Shown: positions 1-12,457 of the stretch, one piece after another
Layout: every line of letters starts with the position of its first letter
Numbering within the stretch: the stretch's first letter is position 1
Assembly: GCA_001465935.1 (NCBI GenBank)
Contig: LNKV01000057.1
Coordinates: 93,485-157,484 of the forward strand
Length of the DNA: 64,000 bases
Direction of reading: 5' to 3'
DNA from: Clarireedia homoeocarpa
Taxonomy: Eukaryota; Ascomycota; Leotiomycetes; Helotiales; Rutstroemiaceae
Position numbers and translations under genes: made by a program
Notes under the pieces: model-generated
What the model saw: only the letters and a program-made list of their open reading frames with translations
What the model was told of the DNA's origin: nothing
The model's database searches: none

Positions 1-1163
1 CGTAGGAGAAGCCAAAGTGTGGTGGACCCATCCTATATATGCGTGGATGAACGCACGTAGAGGTATGGACTTCTCACAGAATTTTCGGGTACTTCTAGGT
101 AAGATGACCCCTCTCTCCAGCGCAAAAATTACGGGCCAAAAACAATATCCAAAACGCGATTGAACTTCCAAAAGACTACAGTGTCTCAGATTCTCTAGGA
201 CATTCGTTTGGCAACAACAATCAGCTACAGTATATTGCTCCGAATCGGCCTGCTTTTTCTGTGCTTGAGAGCCCCTCCAAGTTGTGATTTTCAAGATTCT
301 AACGGAGTTGTTCAGGCCAAATTGCTTTGTACTTAAAAACCAACAACTTGAAGTATGGTTTTGTCACCACCTACAATGAAACCATGTTCCTGAAGGTAGA
401 GAAGAAAGACATCAAAGGCGAGGAAAAATATGTCTTATACTACTCGAACGTGATCGGTCATACTACTATCTATAATTCTAATCGCTTTGCTTATGACAAT
501 CCATTAGATGTAAATGGTCGACCCCTCCGATGGAACCCCTATCAAAATTGTGTGTCAACCAGACAATGCCTGTACTACATGACATATTTAAGTCATGATG
601 GCAAGGGTTCCAGCTCAGCCTGGAGTAGTGACGACAACAAGCAAACTTGGGTCCTGAAAAACCCCCCTAAAAGCTCAAAGTCTGAGGCGACCAATATTGA
701 TGAAAGGGGTTACAACAGGTAAGCTTCATCATTTGTATTTGCGCATATTTGATTGCACACCTACTGACTCTCCTCTGCCCATAGTGGTGGAGGACAATCA
801 TCTAGTAGCGGCGCACCAACCGGCTCTACCAACGCACCACCCGGATCTACCAGTGCAGCAAACGATGGAGATGGGAGAAAAAAGGAACGATCAACTAGCC
901 GTCATGCCAATGACCGTCATCCCGCTGAGAATCTAACACACCGACCAAGGACAGATGCCAGTGATGATAAGAGATCCAGTCGTTCGAAGACTGATAAGCC
1001 TGAGAAGACTGAGAAGAGACAAGTCTATAAATCAAGTTCCGGAGACTATAAATTCAAGGCGGATGGAAAACTAGTCCCTGGTGGAATTAAAACAAACTCA
1101 GAAGGCAAGCATTACTACAAGAAGGGCGAGGAGCGAATCTATGTCGCTATTGTCAAAAAATAA
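1..1163 (+). CDS. Fungal protein with PD-(D/E)XK nuclease-like domain, 5' end outside window
   Basis: Partial gene: it is already open at the window edge. Three exons: up to 98, 316-718 and 785-1163. Intron 1 (99-315) has a GTAAGA donor, a CTAAC branch site at 299-303 and a CAG acceptor; intron 2 (719-784) is GTAAGC...TAG. The first exon reads VGEAKVWWTHP; the join then gives LLGQIALYLKTNNLKYGF followed by VTTYNETMFLK. From family knowledge, a Gly-Glu-x-Lys strand followed by a GQI helix and a YGFxTTYxxTxFL strand is the pattern of PD-(D/E)XK nuclease-like domains found in large fungal proteins, often next to a kinase-like domain. The C-terminal ~120 residues are low complexity (Ser, Gly, Asp, Lys), ending in a Tyr/Lys-rich tail that finishes IYVAIVKK. 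The N-terminus and any partner domain are not visible. The domain call is inference from motif; activity is unknown. Confidence 0.6.
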
Positions 1164-1624
1164 TAGTGTTGTATTCACTAAAGAGGAGTTGGGGCGAAGG
1201 AGTTGTATTTGATTTGGGTATGGGTTCATTTTGTAATTGATTTTTCCTTGGGTTGACATTTTGTAAACGGAGTTAACTTAGAGAAATAGAGATATGTACT
1301 TTTGGGGAAATCTTCTGTTCTCAGCTATGTTTTGGTGACTGAACAATTAGAATGTAACAATGTCCTATTCTCTTAGGAACATTGTCACTTTTGGAATTCT
1401 CACATCATAGATTAGAGAATAGGGCTCGCTTCACGTGAGTGTCTATGATATACGTACAGAGCAGAGTAGAGGGTTATTCTAGTTCTAGTCGGCATTAGCA
1501 AATCAAGCGCCTTCTTTAGCCCCGAGCTCCGAACGCTGCAGGGAAAAGCTCGTTCATTCTTGTTAAAACTACCTAAGCACCATCATCGGACATTCAACGT
1601 GCCCCAAAACAATCTCAATCTGCA
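1164..1624. other. Intergenic, with nested inverted repeats
   Basis: No gene is seen. A 10-bp exact inverted repeat (CCTATTCTCT at 1363-1372, AGAGAATAGG at 1414-1423) overlaps a second imperfect hairpin around ACAATGT at 1357 and ACATTGT near 1379-1385. It lies about 200 bp downstream of the preceding stop codon and could fold in the 3' transcript end, but nothing shows a function. Confidence 0.4.
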
Positions 1625-2518
1625 ATGCCAGAGGGTAATGCCGTTGGATTTCTGTCGCTCCCCCGCGAACTTCGCGATCAAGTCTACTCTTACCTGTTTC
1701 CCTCAAATCTGCTTGTAGTTCCTTACCCAAAGCGCAGCTCCGATGCAAGGGCCGAGTCCATACATTTCGGCCTCTATCTTTATGACGAGACAGCCAATGC
1801 TTTCAACCCGACTCTGTACAAACCCCACAGACGGGCCGGCGATCATTCTACTAACATCAGTCTCTCTATTCTACGGGTAAATCGATTGACGCACCTCGAG
1901 ACGAAAGCTCTATTCTGGTCTCAAGCTACTTTCGCCTTCCGCCAGCAGCAAGATGTCATCGATACCCTCAAGGGCATGAATCAGATCGCAAGTCGGATGA
2001 TCCAGCGTGTTACTCTCGATGTATCGCTTGCGAAAATGCGGGGGAAGCCATTCGCAAAAGCAATCAACATGCTTGCATCTCGCGCGCGACTAGGGGAATT
2101 GAATTCTATTATGCTAACCATTTCGCCCATGGATTTTGGCGATATAATCCGACGTCGAGAGGATATACACATGTTTCATTTGACCGACCGGTGGAGGAAC
2201 TACGGCTATGACGAGTTGCTAAGCTTCCTGCGGGAGGTGTCATATAATCAGAATTGGCAGTGCGAGAGAAGTATTCAAGTTACGGGAGTCAGTGATTGGG
2301 AGGACATAAAGCAAAAGTCAAAACGATTGGGAAAAGCGTTGAAATATATGTGGATGAGGTGGGCAGCCCAGGAAATGCATTATGTGTGGGGTGGGAAGTT
2401 CTTCTTGGGAGACCGCTTGATTTGGGACAATTACGAACCTATTGAGCCACCTGAACATCAGGGCCGACCCCCGCCCCCGCCGCCTATTCGTGTCCCGGCT
2501 CCGCCGAGGACATGTTGA
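1625..2518 (+). CDS. F-box-like hypothetical protein
   Basis: Single-exon gene of 297 residues. The N-terminus (about residues 8-30) reads FLSLPRELRDQVYSYLF, which matches the start of fungal F-box-like domains (LPxELRxxIxxYL). A run near residues 80-105 (SLSILRVNRLTHLETKALFW) resembles the NPxLLRVCRxIYxEAxxLLW-type segment common in fungal F-box-like hypothetical proteins. The C-terminus is proline-rich and probably disordered. Such proteins are often presumed SCF ubiquitin ligase adaptors, but no substrate-binding repeats are visible, so this one is better called F-box-like. No introns are needed. The next gene is convergent on the minus strand. Confidence 0.75.
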   Translation: MPEGNAVGFLSLPRELRDQVYSYLFPSNLLVVPYPKRSSDARAESIHFGLYLYDETANAFNPTLYKPHRRAGDHSTNISLSILRVNRLTHLETKALFWSQATFAFRQQQDVIDTLKGMNQIASRMIQRVTLDVSLAKMRGKPFAKAINMLASRARLGELNSIMLTISPMDFGDIIRRREDIHMFHLTDRWRNYGYDELLSFLREVSYNQNWQCERSIQVTGVSDWEDIKQKSKRLGKALKYMWMRWAAQEMHYVWGGKFFLGDRLIWDNYEPIEPPEHQGRPPPPPPIRVPAPPRTC

Positions 2519-2738
2519 GTATTAGACTATTCCAGCGACGAAAGGGGAGCAGCTGCTATCATTAATATGCTCATCGCGTACAAACGACCGCATGCTCTCC
2601 TCTACGGTTGTTCTCACAAACTTGATGGGAACACTAGACTTTTGTATCTTATAACATTTCATAATTCTACATACAGTTTGAATCTACTCTATATGGCCTA
2701 TCTATCTATCTTCTTGCGTTTTGCAACCAGAAAGAAAA

Positions 2739-4237
2739 CTAGGGACTTCTCTTATGCACTAGCCTTCCCTTTACCCATACTTTCAATGTGTTCCTATCAT
2801 CGCCGTTGAAGAGCCACTTCGCCACTCTCTCCTCCCAATTTTCCCATCCAAATATGTCCACCGGTCCAGTCTCTCCGCTGCCCACTTGCTCCTCATCTGA
2901 CACAGAACCCAAACCGACCAACTGCGCATCCCACTCCATTCCCTCCTCAAATCCACCAACCTTGTCCTCCAGTCCAACTACTCTCGCTCCCCCCTTCGTC
3001 GCCAGATACAACACCTCCTCTACACTCAACTGATCTCTCCCCTCACCCCCTTCCCCAGCAGCCACACACCGACTAACCATACTAGCCTGTCTCGCCGCCT
3101 CCAACACACTCGCACTATACCCACCACTTACATCCGTCCCTAATCCTACCGTCAATCCCTTATCCATCAACCTCCTTACCCTCGCCATCCCCGATGTCAA
3201 AGCCGAGTTACTCACTGGACAATGACTAATCTTCGAATCTCTGTCTTTAATCAGCTGGATCTCTTCCTCCTCCAAATGCACCGCATGCGCTAGAATTGTC
3301 TTCGACGTCAACAACCCATGGTCATCATACACACCCGCATAATGTCCACACTTAGGAAACAAATCCTTCACCCACGCAATCTCATTCCTGTTCTCAGAGA
3401 TATGCGTCTGAACGGGCAAACCAGTTTCCTTTTGCAGTTTCCCCAGAGCAGTCATGAGCTCCGACGAGCAACTCGGTGCGAAGCGCGGCGTGATGATCGG
3501 ACTGACAAGTTCATGAGCTGGATCGATCTTTCGAATATGATCAATGCACTGCTGTGTGCATCTGAGTGATTCCTGTGCGCTTTCGTCGCGGTAGTAGTCC
3601 GGCGAGGAGGAATCCATGCAGCAGCGGCCGACGAACGCTCGTTGACCATACTGAAGACAGAGATCGGCGAGGAGATTGGTGGAGGGCACGGATATGGTGG
3701 CGTAGTAGGCGGCGGTGGTGGTTCCGTGGGAGAGAGTACGCTGAATGCAGCGAGTGTAGACCAGGGATGCTTTGGAAGCGCTGGAAAGACTGCTTTCTAA
3801 GGGGAAAGTGTAGGTGTTTAGCCAGTCTAGGAGGGTAGATTTGCCGAACAGCCCGGCGTTGGGGTACTGCGAGGCATGAATATGAGTATCTGTAATCTTG
3901 TGAGTTACAATTCGTACCGAAAAACACGAAATCTTTTGAAAATCCTCACGAAATATCAAAAGTGCATACCTATAAAGCCCGGGAAGTAAAACTGTCCCTC
4001 TGCCGCCTCCAGAACCACGACGTCACATGTTTTCCAGCCAAATTCTGGTAGAAGATTATTTTCCGCATCTTCCCGAGAACAATCTTTTGCAATTTTCACA
4101 ATAACGCCATTCTCGTCAACGAGAATAGCTGCATTATACAGAATTTCTAGCTCATCGAGACTCTTGCAATGAATAAAAGTTCCTAGAAAGAGATGTCGAG
4201 ATTTAGAGCTAGCTTTGACCTCAGACAGGGCGGTCAT
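2739..4237 (-). CDS. Guanine deaminase
   Basis: Two exons, 3970-4237 and 2739-3889, joined across an 80-bp intron (GTATGC...CAG) to give about 472 residues. The join restores PGFIDTHIHASQYPNAG, the signature of guanine deaminase in the amidohydrolase superfamily; His92 and His94 (HxH) bind zinc. Further metal/substrate motifs are QTHISEN, AHAVHL, SHCPVSN and GLGTDVSGG. The enzyme converts guanine to xanthine and ammonia in purine salvage (yeast counterpart GUD1). I start at the ATG at 4235-4237 (MTALSEVKA); an in-frame ATG at 4294 would add 19 residues. The C-terminus has a Gly/Glu-rich loop before the last strand. Both ends and all motifs look intact. Confidence 0.93.
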
Positions 4238-4670
4238 GATGTACAATTGTGGCTGGGTAGACTGCAAACGCTCTAAAAATCGTAGGAAGTACAACAGCGA
4301 TACGTTTCGATCGAAATTCAGATCTTAGGAGCTTGTATACGAAAGGGAGAAGGGAAAATCAATGACAAATAACTAATTGACAGTTTGTTTGTTTCACGAA
4401 GAGCAATCTAGGAGCTTCGGCCAACTCCGATAGGCGGGAAGCGGCTTAAGGCTCGGTCTTTCGGTTCGCGGCGTTTGTGCTCAGCCCAGCCCCTATAATT
4501 TGATTTTACAATGAATCACTCACTAAGTCTGAAAGAATGTGGGGCTTTGTACGTCGGAATACAGCTTTAGTTCATGTGGCATATCAATAAATGTGTGGGC
4601 GTGTCTTCATGATCTATCCAAAACTCCATATAAAGCACCGACTCTATCGCTCATAGATACAATACTAGTA
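4238..4670. other. Intergenic between two minus-strand genes
   Basis: This stretch holds the probable promoter of the guanine deaminase gene and the 3' region of NTE1. No ORF, RNA gene or strong repeat is seen. Confidence 0.4.
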
Positions 4671-7600
4671 CTATATACTTGCTCGTCGTGGAGCCATGGT
4701 TCTCCGCAAAGCCTTTTTCTCCTCAGTCTCATCACCTAACGGAAGGATACCTTGATCTCTCATCTTTGCTAAATACTCCTGCCCGAATTTGTACCCTACT
4801 TGATAAATCTCATCGAATTTCCCAAAATCAAGAGTCCCATACTCGTCTATTGGGGGTCTCATGTAGAGACATCCCGGCGTTGTCTTAGCTCGTTCGAGTG
4901 CGTCTACGCTTGACACATATGCCAAACGTGCTTGAATTTCGGCCAACGTAGGGGGATTCGGGTAAGGTGAGAATGGGTTCCACCGATTCGCAAAGGCCCA
5001 AAATCCGGAGAGTGAGTCGCCAAAGTTCTGTGGTGTGTTGTCGTCAAGGCTTCCAACATCAATGGCGAATATAACGTCTGCTCCTAAAGATTTCATATGG
5101 GCGACAGTGAGATTATCAACGTAGCCGCCATCCAACAGCATGCTACCTTCATCACAAAGTGGCGGAAGGAGTCCTGCGAGAGACATTGATGCTCTCACGT
5201 ACCGCCATGCGTATCCGCTAGTGTGGATTTCCGACCGACTTTTACTGATATTAGTAGTATTGCAGTAAAACTCTAACCAGAAATCTTCGATCTGAGTGTT
5301 GCCAAAGGTTTTGAAAATACCGCGATTGAATTCATGTCCTGTGGTGTAGGATGCAGAAGGATAGGTCAAGTCTAGGGCGAAACGCCACATGCTAGCCATA
5401 CGTCCTGCGAACTTTTTCGCGCGTCCATACATTGGAACGACGTCTGCATCACGGGCATACAACGCGCCAATGAAGGAACCGATCGACGTTCCACCAATTA
5501 TGTCAATTGGGATACCTGATTCTTCCATTGCTCTGATGATGCCAACTTGTGATATACCTCGAGCACCACCACCACCCAAAACGAGACCAATTGACTTGCC
5601 ACAAAGGCGTCTTGCGATCCGGTGGAAGTCGCCTTTGAAAGGTGTTTCTGCAGAGTAAAGAGGTGTTTGCCGCACACGGCGAGAAGTGTATTTCTGAATC
5701 TCGGCTTGGATTACTTGAACCCGCTGCTTCAACGCAGTTCCAAATTTCCTAGTCTGCGGGTGAACTGGTACAGCACTGGTTCGGAAATCCATTTGTACAT
5801 GATGATGGCCACCATTAATCCATACTCGATTCCTTAACCAAGCTCGCGTAACACCTGGTGCAGCGAAACGATCGCTGTGCAATAATACGAGCTCCTTCCT
5901 CGCGGTGGTTTTCATTCCCAGTAAGAATCGTTCATACTCTCCGATGGCTGGTGAACCGTCAGCTAAGCCGACCAGAAGAATGCAATCAGCCTGGCTGATA
6001 CAGGTCTGAGTCCATGGAGAATTGACGTTTGTATCTACGAATAATATTAGCGACAGCTCCAGACCTATGAATATGTATAAGAAGCAACAAATGTGTACGC
6101 AGCCAGGGAAATTTTAGTCCTGCATGTTTTGGTCGTCGTTGTAAAGAGTAACTCGTGGTTCAAAATGTTCATCATTTGCTAGATAGCATCATGAGATGAC
6201 TGTAGCTTACCTGCGACGTACAATACCAAGCCATATTTCTCTTCTAAATCTGCAAGATATTGCGAAAGCTTGAGTTTTCCCATGCGGCTGAATGCATGTC
6301 TACCGAGATGGTTCAAGATCGCTGCCTGGTTGAGGGACGTAACACCGTTGGTTGCTCCAATCTGAGTGAGGGCATTCATCAGACGACTACCAAACTCCAC
6401 AACTGGTACGCCAGCTGTCACTGGTAGAATTGCTACCGTTCTAAGATTGACGGTAGACGATACCTTGTCATTAGTAGCACCTGTGACTTTTTCCTTTCCT
6501 TGAACGAATACTGGATCTTCGACTAAAGCTCGCATGCGCGATGCGATGATCTTCGAGATCTTGATGGTGATGCCAGGATGCTCCTGGGCGAGGCTATTGA
6601 ACAAAGTCTTTGGGAATTTAGCCAGTTCAGTGTCTCTAATAGCATGAAGTGTAGCTGGTCGCGCAGATTCCGTCATAACCTCAAGCTCCCCAACACTTTC
6701 ACCCTGGCCGTATTCGCCGACAACTTTCATACCAGCTTCATCATTATTGACTACAAGTCGAAGACGCCCATTCAAAACTATGTATATGGCATCGCTATCA
6801 TCTCCCTGATGGTAAATAACTTGGCCTGCATTAACCTGGGCCCATTCAAGTGCAAAGTCGATGTGAAGAATGAGTCTTGGTAGTAGGCTGGTTAGGCGCT
6901 TTGCCATCGTCAAAAGTACGACGGGGTATTTCTCAACAATCCTTTCAAGCGATGTTCTTGGTAAAAATCCAACATAAACATCTGTTTTCGCTACCACATC
7001 TATAAATGAGCGGTAAGAAGATATAGTTCCGATATAACCAGCGATGCCACCGGGTTTGATCAGCGCCAGACTTTTCCGACCAGCAGTTTTGCGCTTTTTA
7101 TTCTCGTTTCCTGAGGAACCAAAGACAGATGCATGAGAGCGCGCGGATCCTGTTTTCGTTCTCGAGAGCGTAGGCAGAGTGTCATCGCCATTTTGCTTGG
7201 CCGCAGATTGTCGGAATGATTGGCCAAGAACCACAGAGTCAGAGTTCTCGTCCACGGCGACGCTCACATCAAGAAAGCCATCGATGACATAGTAGAGTCC
7301 AGGGTTTCTTTCTCCTTGCTCGACCAGAACAGAGCCTTTTGGGAAGTAAACAATTTCTACTTCATCTTTGAGTTCTTGAGCAAGACCTTGTGTGCTAGGA
7401 TACCCGCCAGCACTGATACCGCCTGAAGTCATAGATTCATTATCGTCGATAGACCCCTCATATGGGTCGATAAATCCAAATGCATTAGTAGTAAAAATTG
7501 CTTTTTGCCGCCTTTGGTCGTAAGATACTAGTCGAGGGGAAGCCTCGACAGAATCTGACATTCGAAGTGCCTGTTTAGTGTTTGTGAGACCAATGGCCTT

Positions 7601-9487
7601 AAATATGCATTCTAGAATCGATCCTCTGAACATGCCATCCTCATCAACCGACTCTTGGCGATGAAGAGTGTTGCGCGGGTTTGCCGGTCCATTGAATGGG
7701 TTAAAAGTCTTCTGTGAGAGGGGGCTTTGCACGTCATGATGCCATACTTGAGGGCCTGAGTCTTGTTTTACACTTGAGGCAGGCTTCCGTCCACCATATC
7801 GCGATATATGGATATTTGTGAGTAGATCTCCCGGGCTCGGGCTGACACCTGTGTCGTTGATTGTAGTTTCAAATAAACTTTGAGACAACGCCGGAGAACC
7901 TTTAGCCGAGGAGGCATGAATCGTGGCTTCTTTTCTAAGACTATTGCTAGATCTCCGACGTCGGCCAGCAGCAGCATTGTGTAGAGCAATTCCTTTGCTG
8001 CCTTCTTCGGCGCCCGCCCTTTCTCTCTCACGATTGAATTTCTCCTTTAGGCGTTCGAGTGCATCGCCGCGCAGGAAGTTCGGCAGTTCATAAGTCGTGT
8101 ATTTGTTCATGTGCTTTTCCGTTCGCAATACCTCGCTGGTCAGACCAAGATAAGAATGACCTGTAGCGAGCGTAACTCTTTGGAGTCTTGTTAAAATGAC
8201 CTGAACTATGTGTGCTGTAGCCTTAGGATAAACCCTAGTCAAGCGGCGAAATGCACTGGCGGGTATTATGGCAATCGTAGTATCAACGGTAGCTCTTGCT
8301 ACAATGTCAGGATGAACAGAGTTTGTCTTTAGTCTTTTCGGCTTCGGACGCCGAGAATGAATTTCTGCAGCAGAATCTAAGGACAGGGGCGGGATCTGAG
8401 GCAGCGTCCCGTGCGCAGTCGGGCTGGCGGCAGTGCTTGCACGTCGTTGTCTATCTTCTAAATGTCCATCATGGCTGGGAGCGCCATAGATCGGGCTTGT
8501 GGGAAGGGATGGTGGAGCATTATGACTGTGACCGAACACGCGCGGACTATCATTGCGGTAGGGAGTGCTGGAAGAACTAGCGTCAAAGGCATCATCACTA
8601 GAGTGTCTCAATTTGACATCTTCTGTGAATAGTGAAAGTATGGAAAACAGAGACGACATAGGCGCACCATTCCTGACTTCGGTCAACAACTGATAGCCTT
8701 GATGTGCACCTCTTCGTGGATTGTCGATGCCACTATCCGAATCATCTCGTTCATAAGATATGGGATCAGAGTCCGATTCGTGGCTCTCCCGAGATGATTT
8801 CACAAATATCTCCACTAGACCATCTACGACCAAGCAAAAGCCCTTCTCCTCCTCCAGGTTCAAGGTCTCGCCCGCTATGAGTTTTCTCGTTTGCATAGAA
8901 CGAGTAAGCTCATGGAAGACGGGGCGCTCTAGGTAACCAAAAACTTTGATAGCACTTAAGAACTCGTCCAAATAATTAGAGAATCCTGATTTCGACCCTT
9001 CTTCTTGTGTATCGGGATAGAGATCTATTTGAGGTTCCTTTCTCTGCGGCTCTGGAGGCAGTCGAGAGTACATGTTAAGAAACCGATACCGAACGAACCA
9101 GCTCGCGGTCGACACGAAAGCTACCACGATCAACATCCTACCCAATATGTCAGTACCGATATGCATATGAGAATAAGGACAATCATACAAAGTGGTTGCA
9201 TTCATGGTAAACGTCAAGCTTGTGGAAAATAGGGTAAAAAGAAACGTTGGCATTGTAATCGTGGTAAAGGTAATTACCCAGTATAGAATTCCTGGAATCA
9301 CCTTAATGATGAATAAAGCCATCCTGCCGAACACTCCGAGCAGAGAACCCGGAGCTTCAATATCTGTTTGTTTCGACATGCTGGTGGCCATGGCCACGGC
9401 TGAAGCTATCGTCGAATCCATGGAGCTTGTGGAGCTTTGGGCAAGGGAGGATATCGTCTGAGAGGACATGTTTGCGCCGAAAGTCAA
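4671..9487 (-). CDS. NTE1: Lysophospholipase NTE1 (neuropathy target esterase homologue)
   Basis: Two exons, 6211-9487 and 4671-6034, joined over a 176-bp intron (GTAAGC...TAG) to about 1546 residues, the usual size for fungal NTE1. The N-terminus carries two hydrophobic segments (about residues 56-88 and 113-132), fitting an ER membrane anchor. Three cyclic-nucleotide-binding-like domains follow, separated by long Ser-rich linkers. The C-terminal patatin domain has the oxyanion loop GGGGARG (about residue 1246), the nucleophile motif GTSIG (Ser about 1276) and the Asp of the DGG motif (about 1394), so the catalytic dyad is intact. The family deacylates phosphatidylcholine and lysophosphatidylcholine at the ER. 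The join gives [20 protein letters not shown], as expected in the family. An alternative start at Met7 is possible. It is divergent from the eIF2-alpha gene. Confidence 0.95.
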
Positions 9488-9940
9488 ATATCTTAGCAGA
9501 ATCAGTGCTTATTGCTATTAACTTCCATTTCGGGTGTATGGCATTCCCATCTTCGATTGCAGCCAATAAATGTTGTTTTGGAAAAGCGCATTACTGAAGT
9601 GGGAGAGAATAATTGATTTCTTGACTTTGGAATTCACAAGCTTCGACTTACATAGGAAGTTGAAGTCAGACGCACTGAAGTGAACGTCACGGCACTGCAC
9701 CAATAAAAAATATTCCGACTTTTAGCGAGACCATCCCACCACCACCCCTCGCCATCCAGATTGTGACTCTTCTAAAGGACGTGTATCACGAACAATTTCT
9801 CGCACGCTACAAAGAACGGTACGCCGCGGTCGGCCCAACACATATCTTTCGAAATCTGCGCCCGTACACCAAGAAGCGACGAAGCTCAACAGGAACACAA
9901 TTTTCACTCCCGGCGCACAGCAGCGCAAACAGCCGCAATC
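9488..9940. promoter_or_regulatory. Divergent promoter NTE1 / eIF2-alpha
   Basis: This 450-bp gap separates two divergently transcribed housekeeping genes. Two CCAAT boxes are visible, at 9563-9567 and 9700-9704, and an ACGTCA element lies near 9684. CCAAT boxes are bound by the HAP complex in fungi; use here is inference. No TATA box is obvious. Confidence 0.4.
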
Positions 9941-11039
9941 ATGTCTCTCACAAATTGCCGATTCTACGAAGAGAAGTATCCGGAGATCGATAGTTTCGTT
10001 ATGGTGAACGTAAAGCAGGTAGGGAATAAGCTAGCGCATATTCTACCTTGAGGGCGTGCTAAGTATGAATCTCATAGATCGCAGAAATGGGTGCCTATGT
10101 CAAGCTCCTCGAATATGATAACATTGATGGCATGATTCTCCTCTCAGAATTATCCAGACGTCGTATTCGAAGTATCCAGAAGCTCATTCGAGTTGGCCGA
10201 AACGAAGTCGTTGTTGTTCTTAGAGTCGATAAGGAAAAGGGTATGCAGAAGCTGAGAAGTCCTGATGAATTGGTAACTAATCATTTGCAGGTTATATCGA
10301 TCTCTCAAAACGAAGAGTGTCACCGGAAGATATTGTGAAGTGCGAAGAGCGTTACAACAAGGGCAAAATGGTGCATTCAATCATGCGTCACGTCGCTGAA
10401 AAGACCAAACACCCAATCGAGGATCTATATGAGAAGATCGTCTGGCCGCTGAACAAGAAATTTGGACATGCTGTTGATGCTTTCAAGCTATCCATAACGT
10501 AAGTGGCTTTATGCTCCCAAAAGAAAATCTTCGATCAAGCTCACAAGGTGAAAAGAAATCCAGATACTTGGCAGGAGGTTACGTTCCCTAACGATGTCAT
10601 TGCGGATGAATTGAAATCATACATCGGAAAGCGTCTTACACCACAGCCTACCAAAGTCCGCGCCGATGTGGAGGTTACATGCTTTGGATATGAAGGCATA
10701 GATGCAGTCAAGACTGCTTTAAGGACGGCCGAGGCAAGAAACACGGCTGACAACCAGGTTAAAGTCAAGCTAGTTTCGCCACCTCTATACGTTCTTACAA
10801 GTACTTGTTTGGAGAAGCAAGTGGGAATTTCGACATTGGAGGCAGCAATCGTTGATATTCGAAAAAACATTGAAGGTGCAGGTGGAAACTGTGTCGTGAA
10901 AATGGAGCCAAAAGCGGTTACGGAGAATGACGATGCTGAACTCCAAGCATTGATGGAGAAGAGGGAACGAGAGAACGCCGAAGTCAGCGGAGATGAGAGC
11001 ATGAGCGAGAGTGACGAGAACCAAATGGAGGTCATGTAA
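9941..11039 (+). CDS. SUI2: Translation initiation factor eIF2 subunit alpha
   Basis: Four exons: 9941-10018, 10078-10240, 10291-10498 and 10556-11039, giving 310 residues, the normal length. The protein opens [19 protein letters not shown] and has an S1 RNA-binding domain at about residues 17-88. The regulatory loop [12 protein letters not shown] contains Ser52 (Ser51 when the initiator Met is not counted), the site phosphorylated by Gcn2-type kinases to curb translation under amino-acid starvation. The C-terminus is acidic with Ser and Asp/Glu residues. Introns are 50-59 bp. The third acceptor is placed at AAAAG (10551-10555) because this gives [17 protein letters not shown], the expected family sequence. 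The protein works in the eIF2-GTP-initiator tRNA ternary complex in the cytoplasm. Confidence 0.97.
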
Positions 11040-11326
11040 AATCAGTTTGGGAAGGGTACATCAAAAGCATTCTGCTCTTGTCTAAAATTGGGCAGGGAGA
11101 TTTGTGTGCATTGCAGGCGCATAGAAGAATTGAATGGCGCTTAGTCGTAAATTAAAAAGAATCCAATAGCTGCTCACAAGTGCATTATCCAACTCGGCAG
11201 GTATGACTTTTTGCTTTTGGTGGTGTTGAATGTTAGCCAAAAGACAAGGTTGAGATGTTGGCAAATTGATTCGATTATTCCGCCCAAGCCGAGATCTTTC
11301 TCCTAATCCACAAAGCTTCCAAAAGA

Positions 11327-11961
11327 ATGTCACAACGTATCTTCTCCGCGATAAAGAGTGGCAAAGTGCCCAAGTTTTTGACCGAATTTACATACTACAG
11401 TTTTGCGTTCGTATCATGGGTTCCAGCGGTAATTTTCTTCGATGACCATGTTGCCGCATTCCAATTTGTTAACGGACCATCAATGTACCCATTTCTGAAT
11501 AACAGCTACAATGAAAGTCGGACGAAGGACTGCTGTTTTGTGGATAAACGCAGACCATACAAAGATCTGCAGCGAGGCATGCTCGTTTCACTCTGGTAAG
11601 GATTTTGAGGTCTCGTTTTCATTGTGCAATTTCAACACATTACTAACAACTTATCAGGAGTCCCGCACATCCGGGGACAATGAGCGTTAAAAGAATCATA
11701 GCTCTTGAAGGGGATAGAGTCTATACTAGAGCACCCTACCCATATCCTTATGCAGATATTCCAGCTGGACATGTTTGGGTGGAGGGTGACAACGCAGACC
11801 CCAACAAGAGTCTGGACAGTAATCATTATGGGCCTATTTCCATGAGCCTGATCACTGGGCAGCTCAAGTATATTGTCTGGCCTCGTTCTAGTTTCGGCCC
11901 AATTCGATGGTGGGAATTTAAAGGAAGGACAAGAGTAATAAAGGGGTGGAGCACAGGTTGA
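11327..11961 (+). CDS. IMP2: Mitochondrial inner membrane protease subunit 2
   Basis: Two exons, 11327-11595 and 11658-11961, giving 190 residues. The intron has GTAAGG, a TACTAAC branch site and CAG. A transmembrane helix lies near residues 22-38. The S26 signal peptidase motifs are intact: NGPSMYP with catalytic Ser52, and VKRIIALEGD with catalytic Lys101. The later GDNADPNKSLDSNHYGPI segment matches the family box that shapes the active site. IMP2 removes sorting signals from proteins delivered to the intermembrane space, working with IMP1. The C-terminal extension after the protease domain is rich in basic residues. Confidence 0.93.
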
Positions 11962-12457
11962 ACGTGAGAGATATACGAGATTTATATCACGGTTCATCAT
12001 GGTTCACTTCTCATTAACAGTGAGTAGCTAAAGCCGATGCTACGGTGCCTGACAATGCAGAAGGAGGAGCACCAAAAGGTATCGTCTAAGAACTACGACA
12101 AACGACGTATGCTGGAACAACCCAGACGCTGCCGCTCTCCCATTCTGTCATTTGTGCTTTGTGCTGGATGCTATCACTTTTGCGCAAGGATAACTTACGT
12201 TCGATAAATACGAAGTAGACATTTCAAAATATCAGTAAAGTTGAACCTGCCGCAAGGTTGAAGAATTGATGCCTCAGTCTTGTCCAGGCAAGCAGAACCG
12301 CGGAAGCTTCCGGTGAGGAAAAAAAGTCTATCATGTAAATTTCAGTGACACTTATCTTCAACCCGAATATCTCCCCAACATCGCGAAGGAGACCTCATTG
12401 ATTTTTTGTATCCGGAAATCAGGAAGGTGACGACACAAGTGACATTGGGGAAGGGCC
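11962..12457. other. Intergenic
   Basis: This is the 3' region of IMP2 and the promoter of the carrier gene. No further gene, repeat or RNA is recognised. Confidence 0.35.

Noticed and set aside
10541..11035. Long minus-strand frame opposite eIF2-alpha exon 4
   Set aside because: It mirrors the conserved coding strand and has no independent support.
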